From contig JABDES010000002.1 of the NCBI GenBank assembly GCA_013286935.1, forward strand, positions 1 to 64,000: DNA of 64,000 nt, read 5' to 3'. Source of the DNA: Candidatus Babelota bacterium. Lineage in GTDB: Bacteria > Babelota > Babeliae > Babelales > Vermiphilaceae. Under the pieces are notes generated by a model. That model had not been told where the DNA came from and did no database searches. It worked only from the letters and a program-made list of their open reading frames with translations. A program made the position numbers and the translations under genes. Position 1 is the stretch's first letter, and each line of letters starts with the position of its first letter. Shown in pieces: positions 58,601 to 64,000 of this stretch.

Positions 58601-61222
58601 AACGGACCGGATGGCATAACGATTAAATCATGTACCGGAAATGTTAACCTACAAACACAATCGCACACGGTGGTCCATGACATGGGCGCCACCAAAATTA
58701 TGCAACAATTAGCAATGCCACAGCAGCAGCTCATTGCAACAGCAGGTCCTGTTACCGTTAAGGCTCATCGCGATATTTCTCGAACCGGAACCTTGATAAA
58801 AGCTGCAGGCAATGTTAATGAACACGCTAAGACAGGTTCACTTTTAAAAAATCCACTCATTTTACAAACAGTTGTTGAAACCAAAAGCACAAAAAGCGGG
58901 TTGTTCTCGACATCTGAAACGGTAAAAACAAGCCTAACGCATCACATCTTGCCTTCAACGACTATCTCTAAAACAAAAATTCATGATAAAGCTGCTATTG
59001 CAATCAAAGCCGTTGCGCCACAGGATTGTGCCAAGCAAGAAATTGTATATAAATCACCAAATACTAACATTGCTGGTTTAATTTTGGCTAATCGTACGAC
59101 AACGAAAACACAGACGAATGGAGCGTTCTCAGAACAATCAAGCATTGAAAGCAAAGAAACACCATCCACACATCCTGCCACCATACAAACTCCACTCCTT
59201 CGCTTGGTGGGCGAAAATGCACGAATCAATGCAAACATCAGAGCCCAAGAGCTACGCGATAAAACAAAAAATGGAGCGCAGTTTGTTGCAACGGTTGCCC
59301 AAATGCTGTGCTCTGGGCAAACACTAACTTCAAGTCCGTTAATGAGTATAGATGCTGGTTATAAGGCAGGTTATGAAACAATGATTCAACCAATGCTGAT
59401 GGTAGAAAGAATTATTCGGACCAAGGATACAGGCCGTATGCTTTTTGAATCAGCAATCATTGATAAAAATCAGACCGAAATTATTGGCAAGTTTGTCGAA
59501 ACCACCTATCAGCTCAAGCAATGGCAGACCAGTTGGAGTAACAAAACACAATTGATTCCCGATGAAGCATTGGTAGTTGTTGCTCTTGCAGTTGCGCTGG
59601 CAACACAAGGTGCTGGCGTTGGTTGCTTGAGCTCCTTGCTGAATAGTGTTACTGCCGCAACAGGTATGCAACTGAGTGCTGTAGGCGTTGCAATGGTGAA
59701 CGCCGGATTTAGCACTGTTTGCAGCAGTCTTACTACTTCATTATTAAAAACCGGGGATCTTGTAGGCAGCATTGAGCAAATGACCTCGCCTTGCCAACTA
59801 AAATCGCTGGCATTTAACATGGCATCTGCTGGATTATGCTCTCAATTAGGCACTATGCTTAATGTGAATATGCAGCCTGGATTGAAATCTTTAGCAGGTC
59901 ATGTTCAGGAGCAGACGTTGCACAGTACAGTTGATTCGTTGCTCAATATTGCTCTTAATAAAGAGCCTGTTGATAAAGCACTGGGTAATACGTGCAAGCA
60001 AATTCCGTTAAAGGCCGCTGCCGCTTATGCTTCCAATAAAATCTGTACATCATATATGGATGCAATATCTGCAAAAGCGGCGCACACTGCCATAGGGGGA
60101 TTTTCCGGTTTTGTTCAAGACCATTCTTCAAAAGGTTTTGTTTCTGGTGCAGTTGGCGCGTTAACGGCCCAGACAATTGGTGATTTATTAGTATCGGATG
60201 CACAAGAAATTTCTCTTATTGCTATTGAAAGGCTCAAAGCTACACAAAAACCGCTTACCATAGAAACAATACAACAAGCAATTGAAGAAGAGGTGCGGTG
60301 CAAAATGAACTATGCCAAAATTGCAACAGCTGGAATTGCGGCTCTAGCAAAGCAAAATCCTTCAATCGCTATGTCAAGTGCGATTAATGTACTTGAAAAT
60401 GATATTGCCATTCGAAGTTCATTATATGCAATGGAAGAGTTCAAAGCCATGCTTTTTGGCGCAAGCCAAACTTTTGCTGTGCTCTCAGGACATGCTCAAG
60501 CAAATGAACAACAATCAGAACCACACAATCAAAAAACAGAAGATGAATCATCCATATCAGAAAATCCATATGATGAAACAGGCAGAAGGCCTTTTGTTGA
60601 AAATCCTAAAGCCGGCATTTGGTTGAAGGCGTGTAGTTCTGGAGAGCTTATACTGATGAAAGGTCGTGGGAAATATCTTTTGTTAGGGATGCGATTGTTG
60701 TGGGATAAGCATGATAAATGTCCATTTACTGTATTCGGCCATGGAACTCCTTCAAGCGTTGAAAGGGAGGTGGAGGTGGAAAAAATTCATCCAGATCTAT
60801 TAGATAAACCAAGTTTATTGGATAGAATAATAAAGCCAATTATTCCACAACCTGCAAAGATAACAAATATTCCAGAACCATCTAACAGTATAAGCCTGAA
60901 CGCAGTTGAACTTGCACAACTAATTAGAACGGCACCCAACTATAAACCGGGACAACACATTCACTTATTTTCATGTGAATGCGGAGCCGATCCGGATGGG
61001 ATCGCACAGCAGTTAGCTGATGAAATGGACGTTCCCGTATCTGCCTTTACCGGATTGGCCGGAATGCTTGCTCCAGTATTTTTTTCAATAGAATCTGAAT
61101 TACATCTTGCTTGGCCAAAATTAAAAGAGATTAAAACTTTTTATCCCAAGCCCAAAGAATCTACAGAATCTATTAGTGATTATTATGGTTATCCGGAAAA
61201 TCATCACGATTGGGTTGATTAA
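55670..61222 (+). CDS. Giant secreted FHA/CdiA-like protein with DUF637-like region and C-terminal His/Cys (caspase/C80-like) domain
   Basis: Signal peptide; repetitive beta-helix-like body; LIPDEALVVVALAVALATQGAGVG...MVNAGFSTVCSSLTTSLLKTGDLVGSIEQM...VKSLA-like region; C-term FTVFGHGTPSS...LAQLIRTAPNYKPGQHIHLFSCECGADPDGIAQQLADEMDVPVSAFTG. Confidence 0.8.
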   Translation: MKKNIFASLFCLAFSISIFHISFAMEPDGHHYHLNIKKLLNSANEVKIEITKKSKIFGASNPQVAPQTGSLIANFATRTCNGEQNLFAPFNVHQRIVFGDVSTPDCFLWSIPDFGLLKVQQDGSVCFGQEEDSAPLAHDELTFDTPNTLFLASLKVAALKINSKVAQLCQALVADRVHVDGYVKNSGCVKTKQLLGQADFVNEGILELEGTQQKPAILGIKKFQNKNKLSILQAKVHSSNLQITANNKEFTNGSGATFEILHSFFTKSAQINNKGNMICQQANISSSGTAWFNTGNWLMDTVTCVDPLNVVNEGTLTLKNSSLNFGQLKNNSDVEICSGIYTIGTLINKRLRLLDKNWVVTDDPKYQAPFGCQSPDRLLFTNPPKTDSGMNSCLGEIECQRNLVYELEAMPSILRAQAESVICCSYKRVRHINQFKALSTPIYKGSSYCTGRVTGYCDPVSMVNGEFDFPNIGHLELFVNGPLAISSLKAPELSLYVTGPLVVGKDNEHLGIIAATSGPLTVSADEIDGRYAKFYGKGRTQISSIYKDILVGAPISKGPFLYGQNGSYIASDANLIIQAGKELNVRYGQIFSQGKQTHLAKTSVSNVAGTFTSHNDIEIHTPKFFNIRDAIYNQPIPNWTWAYSGCYNQCESSDKAVMGALENIIFNVAEGTNVASSILAGKNILYTSFVSQKPSFGQFAASSQPPTTTRPTSFTSVGRDNYGWGRNDKVGYQRQQSPCSSYSSTILAGQTIEIATGDFVITGNANAPLVSIEANTALFGNTSLSRQTLNPTKPTVVDVTQYMQEQAQRPGVYRLGANGRVTTEFPLGAASVAQQGDLVLLENPGCATPLRWKDIFNPLNSINLDSHLQQLLANLAGKVYAGKAKGNNLSTIFWANANKWRRQNNKEIMSQSDMQNVTKSMLLSQICQNGLSEQQQILLCIAPQDINPYQDQGDIVADEFTCKTEGDQIHLNNRIVTNGPDGITIKSCTGNVNLQTQSHTVVHDMGATKIMQQLAMPQQQLIATAGPVTVKAHRDISRTGTLIKAAGNVNEHAKTGSLLKNPLILQTVVETKSTKSGLFSTSETVKTSLTHHILPSTTISKTKIHDKAAIAIKAVAPQDCAKQEIVYKSPNTNIAGLILANRTTTKTQTNGAFSEQSSIESKETPSTHPATIQTPLLRLVGENARINANIRAQELRDKTKNGAQFVATVAQMLCSGQTLTSSPLMSIDAGYKAGYETMIQPMLMVERIIRTKDTGRMLFESAIIDKNQTEIIGKFVETTYQLKQWQTSWSNKTQLIPDEALVVVALAVALATQGAGVGCLSSLLNSVTAATGMQLSAVGVAMVNAGFSTVCSSLTTSLLKTGDLVGSIEQMTSPCQLKSLAFNMASAGLCSQLGTMLNVNMQPGLKSLAGHVQEQTLHSTVDSLLNIALNKEPVDKALGNTCKQIPLKAAAAYASNKICTSYMDAISAKAAHTAIGGFSGFVQDHSSKGFVSGAVGALTAQTIGDLLVSDAQEISLIAIERLKATQKPLTIETIQQAIEEEVRCKMNYAKIATAGIAALAKQNPSIAMSSAINVLENDIAIRSSLYAMEEFKAMLFGASQTFAVLSGHAQANEQQSEPHNQKTEDESSISENPYDETGRRPFVENPKAGIWLKACSSGELILMKGRGKYLLLGMRLLWDKHDKCPFTVFGHGTPSSVEREVEVEKIHPDLLDKPSLLDRIIKPIIPQPAKITNIPEPSNSISLNAVELAQLIRTAPNYKPGQHIHLFSCECGADPDGIAQQLADEMDVPVSAFTGLAGMLAPVFFSIESELHLAWPKLKEIKTFYPKPKESTESISDYYGYPENHHDWVD

Positions 61223-61292
61223 TATTCAAAAAAAATATTAATCATGATTGCTTGGACACATTGCTTTCTGTATGGTTTTTAAAGACAATCGG

Positions 61293-62168
61293 TCATAGAA
61301 ACTCAAGCTCAGAGGTGCTCTGCGCATATTCCATTGCAGCTATCATTACTTGGACTTTTGTTCGTTCCTGACGAGTAACTTTTTTCAAAAAACTTTCAAA
61401 AAGATTGGCGCCTTTCAAGCACGCATGTCCTTCACCGTTGTTCTCAATTTTTTTTTGGACAACCGCCTCAATTTGCTCCATACATGTTTTATAATCATCG
61501 TTACCTGCCAAACAAAACTGATTGTTTACTAAAAATAAGATGGTTTTATCACGTATTGATAAAGAACCTTTTATTAATTGAGCTTCGTGGGCAAGGTATT
61601 GGCACGCATAATGCGATGCTGGTATATGACCGGCAAATCGAATTTCTTGAGACATTGTAGCCTCTGGCTGATCCTGTCGTTGTTTATCATACTGAATTTT
61701 GCCAGCCTCCTGTATTTCAGCAAACGTTAAGGGGAATTGACGCCAGACCAACTCTCCATGATTGGCAAGATTCTCTGCCATGTCAAGCATTGATTTTTGC
61801 TTCTTGGCATACATCAATAAGCCTCTAATATCAAAACTGCTCAGCGTTTTAAAAGCAGCAAGTGCGCGTTCGTTGTTAAACGCTTCCAAATCTCTTGTTG
61901 CAATATATCCTCTGATTGTTTCTGATGGGCTTTTATTCTGGGAGATTTCAAGATCAAAGATCATATAAGCCGACCCGGGAGCATTTTCCCGATCCATCGC
62001 AATAAGAGAAAAACATGAAATAAGTGTAAGAACATGTACCAATACTATTGTTTGCATTATTATTCCTTTTTTAAATAAGACATTTTGGAAAAAATCATAT
62101 AACAAGATAGACGTCTGTGCAATAACAACACAAGAACATAGTACGTTTCCCTGACAAAAAAATGGCAC
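61293..62168 (-). CDS. Secreted hypothetical protein, possible paralog of 54781..55605
   Basis: Internal start MQTIVLVHVLTLISCFSLIAM gives a signal peptide; shared helical pattern. Confidence 0.5.
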   Translation of the reverse strand: MPFFCQGNVLCSCVVIAQTSILLYDFFQNVLFKKGIIMQTIVLVHVLTLISCFSLIAMDRENAPGSAYMIFDLEISQNKSPSETIRGYIATRDLEAFNNERALAAFKTLSSFDIRGLLMYAKKQKSMLDMAENLANHGELVWRQFPLTFAEIQEAGKIQYDKQRQDQPEATMSQEIRFAGHIPASHYACQYLAHEAQLIKGSLSIRDKTILFLVNNQFCLAGNDDYKTCMEQIEAVVQKKIENNGEGHACLKGANLFESFLKKVTRQERTKVQVMIAAMEYAQSTSELEFL

Positions 62169-62205
62169 TATTGTAAAACCGTGACCTTTATATTACAATG
62201 TCCCT

Positions 62206-62535
62206 ATGAACCTCATTACAATCGTTATTTACTCGACAATATCTGGCAAAGAGCCCTATGCTGACTGGGAGAATAAAATCGACACAAATGCTAGAGCCAT
62301 CATTAAGAACAGATTGGACAGGCTACAATTAGGTAATTTTGGGGATGCCAAAATAATTAAAGGTGGAGCCGGCATATGGGAACTTCGCATAGATTACGGA
62401 CCAGGCTATCGGATTTATTTTGGAAAACAAGGCAATACTACCGTCTTATTGCTACTTGGTGGCAATAAAGCAACGCAAGAACGCAATATTGAAAAGGCAA
62501 AGCGCTACTGGCTTGATGGAAAGGACCTGTTATGA
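62206..62535 (+). CDS. RelE/HigB-like type II toxin (addiction module killer protein)
   Basis: ARAIIKNRLDRLQLGNFGDAKIIKGGAGIWELRIDYGPGYRIYFGKQGNTTVLLLLGGNKATQERNIEKAKRYW. Confidence 0.9.
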   Translation: MNLITIVIYSTISGKEPYADWENKIDTNARAIIKNRLDRLQLGNFGDAKIIKGGAGIWELRIDYGPGYRIYFGKQGNTTVLLLLGGNKATQERNIEKAKRYWLDGKDLL

Positions 62536-62837
62536 AAAAAAGAGTATTTAGAAATTACCAAGAAAAAATGATCCGCGATCTGCAAGATCCAGAACTTGCA
62601 AGCGCCTATCTTAATCAAGCACTCATAGACGATGATCCACGAGTATTTCTTCTTGCATTAAAAAACGTCTTTGCTGCGCGCCAAGTTGAAATGACACAAC
62701 TCTCTCGCGATACGGAGCTTAGCCGAGAAAATTTATATCGTATTCTTTCCAGACGAGGAAACCCTAAGCTCACCAGTATTGTTTCTTTGCTTCATACAGC
62801 AGGATTTTCTTTGGCCGTCCAGCCATACAAGAAGTGA
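62532..62837 (+). CDS. HigA-like antidote protein (XRE-type HTH)
   Basis: LQDPELASAYLNQALIDDDPRVFLLALKNVFAARQVEMTQLSRDTELSRENLYRILSRRGNPKLTSIVSLLHTAGFSLAV; 4-bp overlap with toxin. Confidence 0.9.
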   Translation: MKKRVFRNYQEKMIRDLQDPELASAYLNQALIDDDPRVFLLALKNVFAARQVEMTQLSRDTELSRENLYRILSRRGNPKLTSIVSLLHTAGFSLAVQPYKK

Positions 62838-62854
62838 AGATTTGTCACATTAGG

Positions 62855-63631
62855 TTATTCAGTCATCTGCTCATTATCAGATCTTTCTCGACATTCTTTT
62901 TCTAATCGTTGATGGCGCTTATACAAATATATAAGCCCACCTATAAGCACGGTAAAAGTTATGATTCCTGCTGTAGTCAATGCTATATTGCGCCCCAAAG
63001 AGGAATTTGAAGATGAAGCCTCTTGTGATGAAGGCTGTGGTGGTGGCGGTGCAAATGTGTTGCTGGGCTGTGTAGGCGTAGAAAATAGTTGCTGTGCTGG
63101 TTGTGTTGACAGTTGTTGAGATTGCTTTAAGCCTAAAGAGATGTTTTCAACTGTAGGTTCTATTTCCTCCGGTAATTCTGGGGTTGATTTTGGCAAACAG
63201 AAAGATTGTGTAGGGTCAGTGGGTGGCAATTGTGATAGAGAATTCCTTAATCTGATGGTTAAAAGGCTCAATTGGCTGGTTAAAGCTTCCAGAGCTTCTA
63301 ACTCTTGGTTTTCTTGTGTTAAGGCAGACCTATACTGATTATCAGCCTCTTCCGCCGCTTTTTCTAATCTCGTTTCTGTCGCTTCATCATTACCATTTGA
63401 TTTATAATACTTCTTCGCTTGGCAAGACGCTTTATCAACATCATTCCCTACCTGCATCCTCTTGATTCGTGCATTATTTAGGCGCTCTTTTTGAGACTCG
63501 ATTTGTTGCCCTAAAGCGTCAACTTCCGTTTTTAATGCTTGTACTGTCTGCGATGCATATCCATCACAAACGTGCAGCCCTATGACGGCAACCGCGCACA
63601 ATGCTAATGTATTTATCAATAATTTCTTCAT
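62855..63631 (-). CDS. Secreted coiled-coil protein with C-terminal TM
   Basis: MKKLLINTLALCAVAVIGLHVCDG signal, coiled coil, P/S/Q linker, NIALTTAGIITFTVLIGGLIYLYKRHQRLEKE; listed ORF extends to 63697. Confidence 0.55.
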   Translation of the reverse strand: MKKLLINTLALCAVAVIGLHVCDGYASQTVQALKTEVDALGQQIESQKERLNNARIKRMQVGNDVDKASCQAKKYYKSNGNDEATETRLEKAAEEADNQYRSALTQENQELEALEALTSQLSLLTIRLRNSLSQLPPTDPTQSFCLPKSTPELPEEIEPTVENISLGLKQSQQLSTQPAQQLFSTPTQPSNTFAPPPPQPSSQEASSSNSSLGRNIALTTAGIITFTVLIGGLIYLYKRHQRLEKECRERSDNEQMTE

Positions 63632-63931
63632 AAAACACCTCATGGATTCTAATTGTAATTGAAACAGCAAGAAACTATTCCTGTTAAAAGTGTACAAATT
63701 TCCAATAGAAAAAACAATGGCTGATTTGTTGAATCTTCATTCAAAGCATATAGTTTCTAATGAAAAATAAGCAATAATTACATATTATGTTTATTTTAAA
63801 TGCTATGACTAGGTAATAACTCTCAATAGGTAATAATTAATGCTTTATGTAAGCAGACGCTCTTGACACCCGTAACAGAATAATGGTACTGTATCCATAG
63901 TATATAGAATCGACTCTCCAGAAAAGGCCTT

Positions 63932-64000
63932 ATGAAGAAATATATAGCATATCAAGGAAGCGAATACACCATTGAATGGTATTACGATAGGAGGGCAAAG
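63932..64000 (+). CDS. Start of a putative RelE-family toxin-like protein (truncated by window end)
   Basis: MKKYIAYQGSEYTIEWYYDRRAK... Confidence 0.4.
   Translation, partial: MKKYIAYQGSEYTIEWYYDRRAK

Noticed and set aside
57687-60626. Internal ORFs inside the 1850-aa gene (57687.., 60378.., minus-strand set)
   Set aside because: The main frame is continuous with recognisable domains; embedded ORFs lack ribosome sites and domain features
37447-64000. Second attachment site (copy of the tRNA-Gln 3' end)
   Set aside because: No copy of ttcgaatccttccgcccc found by eye; the element's far boundary is therefore not claimed

Overview
AT-rich bacterial chromosomal window. The gene content (a reduced core plus many secreted lineage-specific families) suggests an intracellular or host-associated bacterium such as Candidatus Dependentiae (TM6/Babeliae); that assignment is inference only. 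Core genes recognised: dnaX (3' part), der, an HPF/RaiA-like factor, miaA, carD-like, dnaK, ychF, brnQ-like, a dsbD-like gene, uppP-like, murF, rsmH, spoVG, ada, alkD-like, plus tRNA-Ala(GGC) and tRNA-Gln(TTG). The accessory content is the interesting part. (i) A four-member family of secreted coiled-coil proteins shares an N-terminal domain and a C-terminal TM + PTPYAN..YKIEY tail, and a 33-bp relic of a lost duplicate is present. (ii) A serine recombinase has its C-terminus encoded by antisense tRNA-Gln, next to a gene string of unusual fusion enzymes (PAF-AH-like hydrolase + class C beta-lactamase-like; APH-like kinase + GNAT). (iii) A 1850-aa FHA/CdiA-like protein has a DUF637-like region and a C-terminal putative His/Cys (caspase/C80-like) domain, flanked by two related secreted proteins and a RelE/HigA-type TA pair. 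(iv) Candidate host-directed proteins include a DXD glycosyltransferase-like protein, a B-box-like zinc finger and a secreted protein with a conserved-looking C-terminus. (v) There are tandem large Cys-containing beta-barrel-like proteins. (vi) A decayed locus joins a truncated beta-lactamase-like gene to an antisense NUDIX fragment. All family calls come from reading motifs in translations; no searches were run.
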